64,000 bases of DNA from an uncultured Flavihumibacter sp. Lineage in GTDB: Bacteria > Bacteroidota > Bacteroidia > Chitinophagales > Chitinophagaceae. The stretch spans positions 1-64,000 of the forward strand of contig CABHOY010000041.1 of the NCBI GenBank assembly GCA_902168105.1. The letters are read 5' to 3'. This document shows positions 35,925-44,900 of the stretch, piece by piece (position 1 is the stretch's first letter; the number at the start of each line of letters is the position of its first letter). The notes beneath the pieces were generated by a model. The model worked only from the letters and a program-made list of their open reading frames with translations. It did not search any database and was not told the origin of the DNA. A program made the position numbers and the translations under genes.

Positions 35925-38132
35925 TTACGTGTGAGGAATGTGCATATCTGCTTCTATTGAATGAACCGCCTTGTTGAAAGGAAGCTGCCGCAAACGTCTG
36001 CCTGTGGCATTGAAGTACGCATTAGCAATTGCCGGTGCTACCGGTGGCACTCCTGGTTCTCCCACGCCACCCATTTTACCGTCGCTCTTGACAATATATA
36101 CTTCTATCTCCGCGGGAGTGTCAAACATCCTGGCTACCACGTAATCGTTAAAATTGCCTTGTTTTACGCGTCCTTTTTCAAGGGAGATCTCTCCAAGTAA
36201 AGCAGCGCTTAACCCGTAATTGATACCGCTTTCGATCTGTGCTTTCACTCCATCAGGATTCACGGCCAGCCCACAGTCGATCGCGCTTACCACACGGTGT
36301 ACCTTGATAGTACCATCCGAATTAAGGGAGATCTCTGCTACCTGGGCTACGTAACTTAGGAAGGACTCATGCACTGCAATCCCTCTGAAACGTCCTTCCG
36401 GCAGTGGTTTACCCCAACCCGCTTTTTCGGCGGCCAGGTTCAGTGCAGCAAGATGTCTCGGGTGTGATTTCAATAATTCCTGGCGGTACGCCAACTGGTC
36501 CTTACCAGCCGCCTGCGCCAGTTCATCGATCATTCCCTCCATGGCCATCGCCGTATGGGTATGCCCTACAGAGCGCCACCATAATACCGGCACTTCATTT
36601 TTTGGAGAATGCAGGGTGATCAGCCTGTCAGGGATAGCTCCCATATAAGGAGAGTCTACTACTCCTTCTACGGATGCTCCATCTATACCATCTTTGATCA
36701 TTCCAGCGAAAAACGTTCCCTCCATAATGGATTGTCCGACGATAGTATGTTTCCACGCTACCGGCATTCCTTCCGCATTCAAACCTGCTGTTATTTTATG
36801 CAGGAACATCGGCCTGTAAAAACCACCTTTGACATCATCCTCGCGTGACCACACCATTTTTACCAATGGCTTGCCACTTGCTTTAATGATCTCGGCTGCT
36901 TCCTTCACGAAGTCTGAAGCTGGCGTAGCCCTTCTTCCGAAACCTCCGCCCAGGAAAACGGTATTTACCCTCACCTGTTCCGGTTTCAGTCCTAAGACCT
37001 TCGCAGCTGCCTCCTGGTCAATACCAGGCATCTGCGTACCTGTCCATATTTCACACTGGTTACCCTTCAGTTGAATAGTTACGTTCAAAGGCTCCATCGG
37101 TGCATGCGCCAGGTAAGGAAATACATACTCTGCCTCTACGGTCTTCACCGCTTTGGACATTGCACTGTCTACATTTCCTTCTTTACCGGCCGGCGTTCCG
37201 GGTGTCTTTGCCAGCTGTTTGTATTGCGCCAGCATCGCTGCTGAATCTACCTTTACGCCCGATCCCAGGTCCCAGTCCACTTTCAGCGCCGCGCGGCCTT
37301 TCTTAGCAGCCCAATAATTATCGGCTAATACCGCTACTCCGCCGGGTATCTGCACTACTTGTTTTACGCCGGGAATAGATTTAGCTTTCGCAGCATCTAC
37401 CGTTTTCACTTTTGCCCCGAATACCGGTGCATGCAACACAACGGCTGTCAACATTCCGGGGAACTGCATGTCCATCCCGAATTTTGCTGTACCATTTATT
37501 TTAGCAGGCGTATCAAGACGTTTTACACCCTTACCAATATACTTCCAGTCTTTAGGGTCTTTCAGTGGTACTTCCCCTGGTGCCGGCAAGGCTCCCGCTG
37601 CCGTAGCCAGTTCGCCGTAGGTGGCGCTCTTGTCGCCCGCAGTCACCATACCATTTTCCGTCTTACACTCAGACGGGCTTACCCCAAATTTCTGAGCTGC
37701 TGCCTGTACCAGCAAAGCTCTTGCGGTAGCGCCGGCCTTACGGTACCTGTCAAATTCCGACCAGGTGGTACTGGAACCTCCCGTGATCTGTATTCCAAAT
37801 GCAGTATGCTGATATGGTTTCCATGCATCACCATGTTGAACAGTCATTTTATTGACGTCCACATCCAGTTCGTCCGCTATCATCATCGATAATGTCGTCC
37901 AGATGCCCTGTCCCATTTCAGCATGCGCCAGGTATACCAATACTTCATTATCTGCGGTTATATGCAGATAGGCGTTCGGTGCGAATGCCGCCCCGCTCTG
38001 CGGGCCTACCATCGATGTCGCCGCGCCGAGTTTCTTTGCACCAGGCACCGTAAATGATATCAGCAATCCGCTGCTCAATACCGCACCTGTTTTCAGGAAA
38101 TTACGCCTGCTTACGTTTGTTGTAGTACTCAT
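35925..38132 (-). CDS. Molybdopterin-binding hydroxylase subunit, isoquinoline oxidoreductase/aldehyde dehydrogenase type
   Basis: 735 residues. The N-terminus SRRNFLKTGAVLSSG is a twin-arginine signal, so the folded enzyme is exported to the periplasm. The xanthine-oxidase-type cofactor domains show FLGGGFGRR (about 395-405), the IGGSSTTW-like substrate loop, and GVGEPGVPPVAPAIANA near the C-terminus, which contains the expected catalytic glutamate. It has the split layout of IorB: an N-terminal duplicated molybdopterin domain with the hammerhead inserted at about 205-290. The substrate cannot be read from sequence; N-heterocycles or aldehydes are the usual ones. It overlaps the 2Fe-2S subunit gene by four bases. 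Confidence 0.9.
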   Translation of the reverse strand: MSTTTNVSRRNFLKTGAVLSSGLLISFTVPGAKKLGAATSMVGPQSGAAFAPNAYLHITADNEVLVYLAHAEMGQGIWTTLSMMIADELDVDVNKMTVQHGDAWKPYQHTAFGIQITGGSSTTWSEFDRYRKAGATARALLVQAAAQKFGVSPSECKTENGMVTAGDKSATYGELATAAGALPAPGEVPLKDPKDWKYIGKGVKRLDTPAKINGTAKFGMDMQFPGMLTAVVLHAPVFGAKVKTVDAAKAKSIPGVKQVVQIPGGVAVLADNYWAAKKGRAALKVDWDLGSGVKVDSAAMLAQYKQLAKTPGTPAGKEGNVDSAMSKAVKTVEAEYVFPYLAHAPMEPLNVTIQLKGNQCEIWTGTQMPGIDQEAAAKVLGLKPEQVRVNTVFLGGGFGRRATPASDFVKEAAEIIKASGKPLVKMVWSREDDVKGGFYRPMFLHKITAGLNAEGMPVAWKHTIVGQSIMEGTFFAGMIKDGIDGASVEGVVDSPYMGAIPDRLITLHSPKNEVPVLWWRSVGHTHTAMAMEGMIDELAQAAGKDQLAYRQELLKSHPRHLAALNLAAEKAGWGKPLPEGRFRGIAVHESFLSYVAQVAEISLNSDGTIKVHRVVSAIDCGLAVNPDGVKAQIESGINYGLSAALLGEISLEKGRVKQGNFNDYVVARMFDTPAEIEVYIVKSDGKMGGVGEPGVPPVAPAIANAYFNATGRRLRQLPFNKAVHSIEADMHIPHT

Positions 38133-38602
38133 TTTCCACTACCTCCTTCCCGCTGCATTTTTGCGGCCAGGTGTATGGCCTTCCTGATTCGGGGATATGT
38201 GCCGCAGCGACAGATATTCCCGGACATTGCACTGTCAATGTCTTCATCTGTTGGATCCGGATTTTCTTTCAGTAATACGGCGGCTGACATGATCTGGCCG
38301 GATTGGCAATATCCGCATTGCGGTACGTCCAACTCTATCCATGCTTTCTGCAGATAGTTATCCGGATTGGCAGATAATCCTTCAATAGTTACTATTTCCT
38401 TCCCTACAGCACGCGACACCAAAGTAACACATGAACGTACCGCTTCTCCATCCAAATGAACGGTACATGCGCCACACTGGGCCATACCGCAACCGAATTT
38501 GGTACCAGTTAATCCCACTACATCCCGTATTGCCCATAGTAATGGCATGTCAGGACTAGCGTCCACTGAGTACTCTTTTTGGTTGATCTTTAGCTTAACC
38601 AT
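38129..38602 (-). CDS. 2Fe-2S subunit of the molybdenum hydroxylase
   Basis: 157 residues from ATG at 38602; an in-frame ATG 33 nt upstream is less typical. The N-terminal plant-type ferredoxin motif CGMAQCGACTVHLDG (with a fourth Cys in SCVTLV) and the C-terminal motif CGYCQSGQIM plus CRCGTYPRI hold two 2Fe-2S clusters. This is the IorA/XdhC-small-subunit arrangement. Clusters relay electrons from the molybdenum centre to the cytochrome encoded downstream. It is the first gene of the six-gene operon that runs to moaA. No signal peptide of its own, so it is probably exported as a complex by the Tat signal of the large subunit. Confidence 0.92.
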   Translation of the reverse strand: MVKLKINQKEYSVDASPDMPLLWAIRDVVGLTGTKFGCGMAQCGACTVHLDGEAVRSCVTLVSRAVGKEIVTIEGLSANPDNYLQKAWIELDVPQCGYCQSGQIMSAAVLLKENPDPTDEDIDSAMSGNICRCGTYPRIRKAIHLAAKMQREGGSGK

Positions 38603-39273
38603 AAAGAATTGCTTTTCTGTAAATAATAGATTCAAATAGGTTTGTGGCCCGGGACTATTGATAAAGGGAGAAACCTTACGTTATTTTATTGCACTGTTCC
38701 ACAATAAGTTCCTGAACATAGGTTATCCTTATCAAATTTGACCTTTTGCTTCCTGATCCTGTTTTAACATTTAAAAGCAAATTTAGTTCGAAGAGGGGGA
38801 ATCCTAATTGCAATATTCAAACAGATAACTATAAATTTCAAAGTTTAATATGAGGGTGTAAGCTGTTGAGAGTCGTTATTTCTTGATGAATATAACGAGT
38901 GTTATGGGTTATAAAAATCAAATGAATCGGAAGCATTGGAGATGCCTGTATGGCTCACTCGTAAGAGTGGTTGTCAAAGTATATTATGCATGCGAAATTT
39001 GGCTGTGTGCTATTCAGCTCACTAAGAGTAACAATATCAACGTTCTCATGTTAGCCGTGTAGAACAGGCTCTCATGTTGATTATTTGGCTCCGAGGACTT
39101 TAAATTGCTATTATCTTCAGATTTAGGAGCAGTGCAAAGATCTGAATTGCTTCAGCGTTTGCGGAATCGGGTCTGTATCAATTGCTCACTTGTTTATTCC
39201 TACTGGCTAGAATACATCAGATTCCACATAAAGGTTACAACCTGAAAATAGATTCCTACCAGTCTTTCTTTAT
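38603..39273. other. AT-rich intergenic region, no gene seen
   Basis: About 640 bases with stop codons in every frame. A minus-strand TAAATTTG (38778-38785) fits the -7 consensus and could serve the hydroxylase operon, 176 nt before its ATG, but lacks a TTG at the right distance. The rest has no hairpin or repeat I would call. It marks the change to AT-richer DNA that continues to about 44.5 kb. Confidence 0.4.
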
Positions 39274-41913
39274 TTATAAATCGACCACTGTTAAATGCGG
39301 TAATCGTAATGGTCTATAAACGGCATCGCCGAAATGGCTAATGTACTCGTCTCCGTGCCGTTCGAACCCTGGTCTTGCCAGACAATATTCGTTCTCATTA
39401 TTTACTGAAACTATATAACAATAGCCAGCTTTTGCAAATCCGGAATAAACAATTTGACCCTTATTAGCTCTGCTTACAAAACGCTTGTTCTCTCTTTTAT
39501 AAGTCGACTGTCTGAAAGCAATACATACCCGATTAACGAAGTAGTTCAATTGATACGCTATATTTCCCGAATGGTGCTTCAGTTGCCCCACCTTGTCCCT
39601 TACTTCCAAAATAAGTGTATCCAAATTTTCATCCAATTCAACCGTAGATCTCCAACCTAAATAATGTAAGGTATTTAATATCAATGTTTTGAAATACGAC
39701 TTCTCATCATCGTTCCAATCAACGTTTATTATACAAACAATCGTATTAACCAAGGCCTGATGTTGTAGTTGACCAAACTTTTTCTTTGTGTATTCAAATG
39801 TATATTCTTTGAACCCATTCTGGGCTATTCGCAAAAAATCTCCAACTATATTTAAACAACAACCTTTTACATTATCATTCTCGTAATCACCAGTTGCAGG
39901 TAAATAGGTAAAAAGCAGTTGTCTTTGCTCACTCACAGCCATCTCCGACTTACCTCCGAACTCGTTAATCAGCTCCAATGCAATTAAATATTTTGTCAGG
40001 TCGGTTAATGTTAATTTGTATTCAAACAGTCTATTTTCTTTAAATAGAATATCATAATGAAAATACTTGTAAAGATCCCCAAAAAATCTCCTTAATTTAC
40101 GTCTGCTCGATTCTAAAATTTTTAGAGAGATGCTTTTTTCCCGCCTTACTTCTTTTTCTTCGCTTCCACCAAGACCACTTAAATTTTCAACCTGCTCATC
40201 CTCTCTAATGTCTATCTGCAATTCCGGATTATGCGGATTACCCTGCTTCAAAGCGTCCAACACACGAAGCGCATATGAGAACAATAACACACTTTCCTGT
40301 GGATATGCTTCTATTGGTTTATAACTAGACAGGTTGTATAGCTGTCTCGGATCGGCTTGTCTCTTCTCTGCGTTTCTATCTTTTGCACCTTTTCCGCTAT
40401 ATAATATAGAACTTCCATCACCCTTTTCACTCTCGTCAATAATAGCATAATGAATCAGGTCAAAAACCTTACTTAATTCACCACTATTTAATTCTATGCA
40501 TAACTTTTCAAAATCTGCATTTTGGATATTCGGATGTGTTTTAGTAATTAAAATGCAATCGCTTACAATTATTTTATTTGACAGCACATCTCTGTTTATT
40601 GTTTCGATTTGTATGTAACGCAATTTGTTTACATCAATATTAAGCTCAATTTCATGGTCCGCATTTAGCAGTTCAACAAAATGCTCATGGCAGCGTATAT
40701 TATTACAATCATACATTACAATTGAAACAGGTCCGTCTGTCGCCTCTTTTGAATAAATGGTCAGCCCAGAATACCTAATTTCTGCCGCCAGAAGTTTTAC
40801 TGGAAAAGTGTTGTTCCTCACTATTTCATTCTCTATAGAATTTTCGTTATTGGCACTGAATTCCGACAGTACTTTTTCATCGCTTTTTTTCACTTTGATC
40901 CCTATATCCTCCAAAAGACTTCGCTGTCCCGACTTTACAAATATCGACACCTCTTCATTCGCGCTGTTTAAGGTACCTAATCCGGCAGCCGTAATGTTTG
41001 CACTTCCGAATAGACAATATTCAGTCGTTTCATTCGTCTTGAACCAAAGAATTTTAGCATGAAGCTTTGAGTGTTGCTTTATTCCTATATTTCTAGAAAT
41101 ATTCATGTCTTTCCAATCATAAAACGAGTAACACTTATCATCTGGCAGACTAGTTGGAATGACGCCGCTTTCATCTAATATAACATTGAACTGAGCATCA
41201 GGAAACGCCTTTCTGATCATTTCCAATGCGTTTCCATATCTATCATAGTAGGGAGAAACCGCCACTATCTCTACTATCCTCTCATTGCCGATAAGCTGCC
41301 TAACCTGTCGCCAAATTGTAGAGTGTTCCCTGTTATATAAAAACGCGACCTTTTCGTCACCTAACAGATCCGTAAACTGGAATTCTTCAACTTCCGGCAA
41401 TTCGTTCAACCATTGAGCATGCTTCGGAATCCAATTAGTTATTTTCTCTGCTATAATTCCCTTAATATTTGTAGTTATCTGTGATATATATTTCCATGTT
41501 GAGGAAAATAGCGGGGCATTCTGTGGGAAATTAACGTCAAAATGATAAGCACCCCATATCTCATCATTATTTCCGTTGCCCGAGTTAGTAAGATTTCCCG
41601 AGCCTACTATAAGCAACCCCTCCTTTTCTCCAAACACCATTAATACTTTGGGATGAAAAATCCCACTTCTAAAAATTGGATATAATGAATATCCAGTAGA
41701 AAATGTCATTTCGTCACCTGTGGCCCGCTGCATTAATTCCGAATAGTAATGTCCGTCAACAAGAACATTTACATTTTTCACCCCACAGGAATTCAACCAC
41801 TTCATCATTTTCATCTCAAAGAAGTAAAAATCAAAGCTGAAAGTCGTGAGTATGCAGGAATGATATCGTCTATTTCCTATAAGCGAAAGGATATTATTAC
41901 GGCTTATTTCCAT
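39274..41913 (-). CDS. Double phospholipase D-type nuclease, candidate defence effector
   Basis: 879 residues, no signal peptide, AT-rich. Two PLD half-sites are visible: HPK with GSGNLTNSGNGNNDE (about 88-118), and HAK with LFGSANITAAG (about 280-310). Each follows the HxK(x)n GSxN layout seen in PLD-fold nucleases of restriction and helicase-linked systems, with the usual aspartate missing. A linker domain with GSS and a charged middle (about 400-640) leads to a mostly helical C-terminal half of unknown fold. The start overlaps the end of the upstream partner by 17 bases, so the two are made together. DNA cleavage is inferred from fold, not shown. Confidence 0.75.
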   Translation of the reverse strand: MEISRNNILSLIGNRRYHSCILTTFSFDFYFFEMKMMKWLNSCGVKNVNVLVDGHYYSELMQRATGDEMTFSTGYSLYPIFRSGIFHPKVLMVFGEKEGLLIVGSGNLTNSGNGNNDEIWGAYHFDVNFPQNAPLFSSTWKYISQITTNIKGIIAEKITNWIPKHAQWLNELPEVEEFQFTDLLGDEKVAFLYNREHSTIWRQVRQLIGNERIVEIVAVSPYYDRYGNALEMIRKAFPDAQFNVILDESGVIPTSLPDDKCYSFYDWKDMNISRNIGIKQHSKLHAKILWFKTNETTEYCLFGSANITAAGLGTLNSANEEVSIFVKSGQRSLLEDIGIKVKKSDEKVLSEFSANNENSIENEIVRNNTFPVKLLAAEIRYSGLTIYSKEATDGPVSIVMYDCNNIRCHEHFVELLNADHEIELNIDVNKLRYIQIETINRDVLSNKIIVSDCILITKTHPNIQNADFEKLCIELNSGELSKVFDLIHYAIIDESEKGDGSSILYSGKGAKDRNAEKRQADPRQLYNLSSYKPIEAYPQESVLLFSYALRVLDALKQGNPHNPELQIDIREDEQVENLSGLGGSEEKEVRREKSISLKILESSRRKLRRFFGDLYKYFHYDILFKENRLFEYKLTLTDLTKYLIALELINEFGGKSEMAVSEQRQLLFTYLPATGDYENDNVKGCCLNIVGDFLRIAQNGFKEYTFEYTKKKFGQLQHQALVNTIVCIINVDWNDDEKSYFKTLILNTLHYLGWRSTVELDENLDTLILEVRDKVGQLKHHSGNIAYQLNYFVNRVCIAFRQSTYKRENKRFVSRANKGQIVYSGFAKAGYCYIVSVNNENEYCLARPGFERHGDEYISHFGDAVYRPLRLPHLTVVDL

Positions 41914-43357
41914 TGTCAGTCAGTATTTTTTCGTGCAACTCCGTAATCTCCCCATTTTCATCAATAATCTGTAAATCAAAAAGTAAATTATAAAGTGCAT
42001 TCATTCGTGGTGAAGTCCACCGGGCCGGAAAAATATCTATCAGTCTTATAATTTGTTCTTCAATGATAAATTTATTTGTTATCTGTGTTCCGTCAGCCAT
42101 TTTTCGTAAAGCGACCATCTGGTGTCGGCAAATCACATTTTTATACATGAACGTCCGGATAAAATCGGCTACGTTAATTTGTAGGTAGGTCGAGATCCCC
42201 AGTAAACCGTCCGCCATATTACCATCTCTGATAACTTTGCTCCGGCTCATATATTCTTTAAGCCTGGGTAATTGGTCCTTATTACATTCATAGATCCTGA
42301 AGAGTAATTTAAATCCAATTGCTGCACTTTCCTGCGGATTATTATTTGTATCAAATTGCTCCAATAGGTCTCTCTCAGTTTCATTAACAGACGAAATGAC
42401 ATTTCTGATAATTTCATCTTCCTCTGTACCTAACTCTCCAATAACCAATTTGGAAAAATCGTTAATAAACTTGGGTAAATATTCACCTGTATGCAAACTC
42501 TCCAGATGGCATAACACTCCGTAAAAAATCATTCCGCAAGCAAATTGCCAATATTCATTCAATTCGTAGCAATACCAACCAATATCTGTATTCTCGTTGC
42601 TGGTGAATTTATTTTCATAACAGCTATCAAGATAAATGAGCCAATTATATTCCTGATTATTATTGCTTGCAGACAGCAACAAAGAAGATATTGTATTCCG
42701 CCTGTGAAACGTAAACTCTTCTTCAATTTCCCGGACCGGATAATCTTTATCCAAAAGCATATCGACATATAATTTCCATTCAATTGTGTCAGGGTTTATT
42801 TTGTCAATTGCGAAATATTCAATTAGACCAGGAATATTCTTCTGGTAGAGCCTTCCGCTTTCTACAACGTTATAAAAAAGGGTTCGTATTTCTAAGGTTA
42901 ATGTCTCGTCAAATGCTTCCGCCAATTGTTTACCTGACACCTTCTGCCGTGGGTGCGTTTCTGTAATATTGAAAATGATATCACCTTCGGCATTTTCATA
43001 GCGAACTGCGAGTGATAAAGCCTGCATTGCTCCAAAGTAATATTGCCCAAATGCCCCCGCTGGATATTTCCAGTAGACATTTTCGCTTCCTCTATCTTTA
43101 TCAGCCCCAGCCGATAGGTCGAATACGCTTAACGCATTGTTGATAAGATTCGATGCATAATCGCTACCGGTAATCTGCCTGACACTTTTCCGCTCTGTCT
43201 GCATTATTATGGCTATCAGCAATTCCGCTCTACGGATAAAGCGATATTGTTCCACCTCGTTCCCAACCGTTTTCTTTTTAAAGTAAAAGTCAAGGAGCCA
43301 GCAGTAAAATCCGTAATAACGGATCCTATTGGTCAAATTGGAAATTCCTGGTAACAT
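41897..43357 (-). CDS. Unrecognised partner of the PLD nuclease; frame opens beyond its first ATG
   Basis: 486 residues counted from the first in-frame ATG (43357), no signal peptide. That ATG is probably not the true start. Codons 43358-43483 remain open and read GLDPLGLQVTSEAIYATM before it, continuing smoothly into LPGISNLTNRIRYYGFYCWLL. No ATG, GTG or TTG lies in that frame before the stop at 43484-43486. An ATG at 43476 in another frame reaches this frame by a -1 shift on A AAA AAG (see 43457-43476), giving about 526 residues. The protein is rich in aromatic residues and helices (FRIYECNKDQLPRL region near 355). No family recognised. Gene overlap and shared AT-richness tie it to the PLD protein. 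Confidence 0.7.
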   Translation of the reverse strand: MLPGISNLTNRIRYYGFYCWLLDFYFKKKTVGNEVEQYRFIRRAELLIAIIMQTERKSVRQITGSDYASNLINNALSVFDLSAGADKDRGSENVYWKYPAGAFGQYYFGAMQALSLAVRYENAEGDIIFNITETHPRQKVSGKQLAEAFDETLTLEIRTLFYNVVESGRLYQKNIPGLIEYFAIDKINPDTIEWKLYVDMLLDKDYPVREIEEEFTFHRRNTISSLLLSASNNNQEYNWLIYLDSCYENKFTSNENTDIGWYCYELNEYWQFACGMIFYGVLCHLESLHTGEYLPKFINDFSKLVIGELGTEEDEIIRNVISSVNETERDLLEQFDTNNNPQESAAIGFKLLFRIYECNKDQLPRLKEYMSRSKVIRDGNMADGLLGISTYLQINVADFIRTFMYKNVICRHQMVALRKMADGTQITNKFIIEEQIIRLIDIFPARWTSPRMNALYNLLFDLQIIDENGEITELHEKILTDNGNKP

Positions 43358-43456
43358 CGTAGCATAAATTGCCTCTGAAGTTACCTGAAGGCCTAAAGGG
43401 TCAAGGCCCGTAATTATCTTTATGTTTTCACCCCAAAACGGATAAATGGAATTTCC

Positions 43457-43476
43457 TTTTTTTGCAGTACAGCCAT
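43457..43476 (-). promoter_or_regulatory. A7 slippery heptamer at the start of the cassette's first gene
   Basis: Minus strand: ATG GCT GTA CTG CAA AAA AAG GAA, with codons in the frame of ATG 43474-43476. The bases A AAA AAG (43457-43463 holds seven A residues plus the following G) form the classical -1 slippery heptamer used in dnaX. A -1 shift continues as GGA AAT TCC ATT TAT, exactly the long partner-gene frame. An A6 tract would instead connect an ATG at 43480-43482, and an A8 tract would connect ATG 43476. Confidence 0.6.
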
Positions 43477-43703
43477 AGCATTTTTATTTGCATGACCTGG
43501 CAACGCAAGCTTCATACATAATACAACAGGCGGGTGCCAGGCAATAAAGAAGATCGAAGACCTTTCTTAGAAGATTGAATCCTATCTGGCATTTTTTTGT
43601 TGCCGGAATAAGCGGAGGCGGCCAATAATCTAAAAAGGTAATATTTATCAGTATATCGTGTTCCTATGAAGTTACGATGGGATAAGCGTCTATTGGGGCA
43701 TGT

Positions 43704-44003
43704 TCAATTTTCATTTTCAACAAGCTCCTCTCTCAGCGTTTTTAAAATATTCTCTTTCTCCGTATTTGACAAGTTTATTAATGACTTAATGATCAGAATT
43801 TTCAAGTCCTCTGTGACTAAAAACCATACTGGATTACCAAATGTTTTGGGGTACCCTGGATCATCTTCGGTATCGCCATTCCATCGCATGGCTAAGTGTT
43901 TTTTACCATCTTCCCATATACCGTAGGCGATAGAAAAATCATCATTGTCGAACAATACATATTTAACCTGGAAATTTCGTAGATTTACATGCTCTGGTCT
44001 CAT
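43704..44003 (-). CDS. Conserved small protein, possible orphan immunity protein
   Basis: 99 residues, ATG start. Recognisable phrases are DDFSIAYGIWEDGKKHLAMRWNGD and GYPKTFGNPVWFLVTEDLK, followed by a helical tail. Similar small proteins with AMRWNG and a GYP-type segment occur as hypothetical proteins in Bacteroidota and Proteobacteria, often near Rhs or other polymorphic-toxin loci. Two genes of the Rhs system lie just beyond a 560-base gap. An orphan immunity role is an inference from location. No toxin tip belonging to it is visible. Confidence 0.6.
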   Translation of the reverse strand: MRPEHVNLRNFQVKYVLFDNDDFSIAYGIWEDGKKHLAMRWNGDTEDDPGYPKTFGNPVWFLVTEDLKILIIKSLINLSNTEKENILKTLREELVENEN

Positions 44004-44561
44004 ATCTCATGGAGAAATTAAAAAGGTTGATAAATAGTTAGATTGTCCGCTTGATACTGAGGAATTCTATTACTCCTTCAAGTACTTCTTTAATTGGAAA
44101 ATACAGGCTTTTACATCCCCCATACAATAGATGAATATACTTCGACATTTCGAAGGTTACGATGTTCTGGTTTGCGCAAACTTATGGATTAAATAGAGAT
44201 AACGGAACTAAATGGTGCAAAAATGTTCCATTCTCATTCGGGAACACTCATATTATAACAAATTACCAATTTGCATCTTCTGAAGATACGCCGCATACTA
44301 ATCGAATTTCAGTTGCTTTAAATTATGAAAAAGATCACAGCAAAAAAAAAGCCTTGTTATATTTCTTCTTGAGATTTCAAGGATTTTTGTTTCGTCGTGA
44401 CAATAGACACTCCACCTTGTCCTCTACAATTTCCCAGTGAGCTAACACCTGCTGTCTCTAGCTCTCACCTTCCGATAACTATCGCCTCGCTCATTTCTCA
44501 GGACGTAACTCGAACTTCCACATTTGTTCATCGGGAGTTCCTAATCATTTTCGCATACTAA
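44004..44561. other. AT-rich spacer with no supported gene
   Basis: A 92-codon plus-strand ORF (44162-44440) has no protein-like features. Short open stretches on the minus strand are broken by stops. The region may be remnant of displaced toxin/immunity genes, which is common beside Rhs loci, but the sequence does not prove it. Confidence 0.4.
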
Positions 44562-44900
44562 TTAGAAAAAGAAGTATACTCCAGTGTCACGTTCTAATGC
44601 TTCTTGAAAAAGGTGTTTCAAACGGTCAAGTATATCACCAGAGACCTCCATATTGAAAACTTCACTATTGAGCACCATTTCTAAGTGTTCCTTTTTGACT
44701 ATTTGAGCACTTTCAAAATCGTCAATCATAGCCTCCGTCATCTCATTTAATGCATCGAAAAAACCTACGTCCCATAATTCTTTAAATTCCCCGCCAACCA
44801 GGTAGACCTCAATCAGTTGTTCAGGTGTGGCTTCATCATAATCTAATGCATTTTCTGCATCCTTATCTTTTGGTACTGTCATAACTCTTGGACTCATCAT
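44562..44900 (-). CDS. Immunity protein of the Rhs toxin
   Basis: 112 residues, acidic, no signal peptide. Its ATG overlaps the TGA of the Rhs gene (ATGA), the usual coupling of toxin and immunity genes. The sequence MMSPRVMTVPKDKDAENA, then a mainly helical body ending ALERDTGVYFFF, matches no immunity family I can name. The acidic character fits binding to a basic nuclease tip: the toxin end is rich in Lys and Arg. Function is inferred from position and size. Confidence 0.75.
   Translation of the reverse strand: MMSPRVMTVPKDKDAENALDYDEATPEQLIEVYLVGGEFKELWDVGFFDALNEMTEAMIDDFESAQIVKKEHLEMVLNSEVFNMEVSGDILDRLKHLFQEALERDTGVYFFF

Noticed and set aside
43540..43632. Plus-strand stretch reading like a transposase fragment (QAIKKIEDLS, then a stop, then KIESYLA)
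   Set aside because: Too short, interrupted by a stop, no inverted repeats or duplication around it. It may be an IS relic beside the cassette, but the evidence is not enough to list it.
44162..44440. 92-codon plus-strand ORF starting MFWFAQTYG
   Set aside because: No motif, no promoter box, no operon context; low-complexity AT-rich composition.
44491..44547. Minus-strand 17-codon open stretch ending MWKFELRPEK
   Set aside because: Looks like the end of a protein, but is closed by stops on both sides within 57 bases; could be chance.
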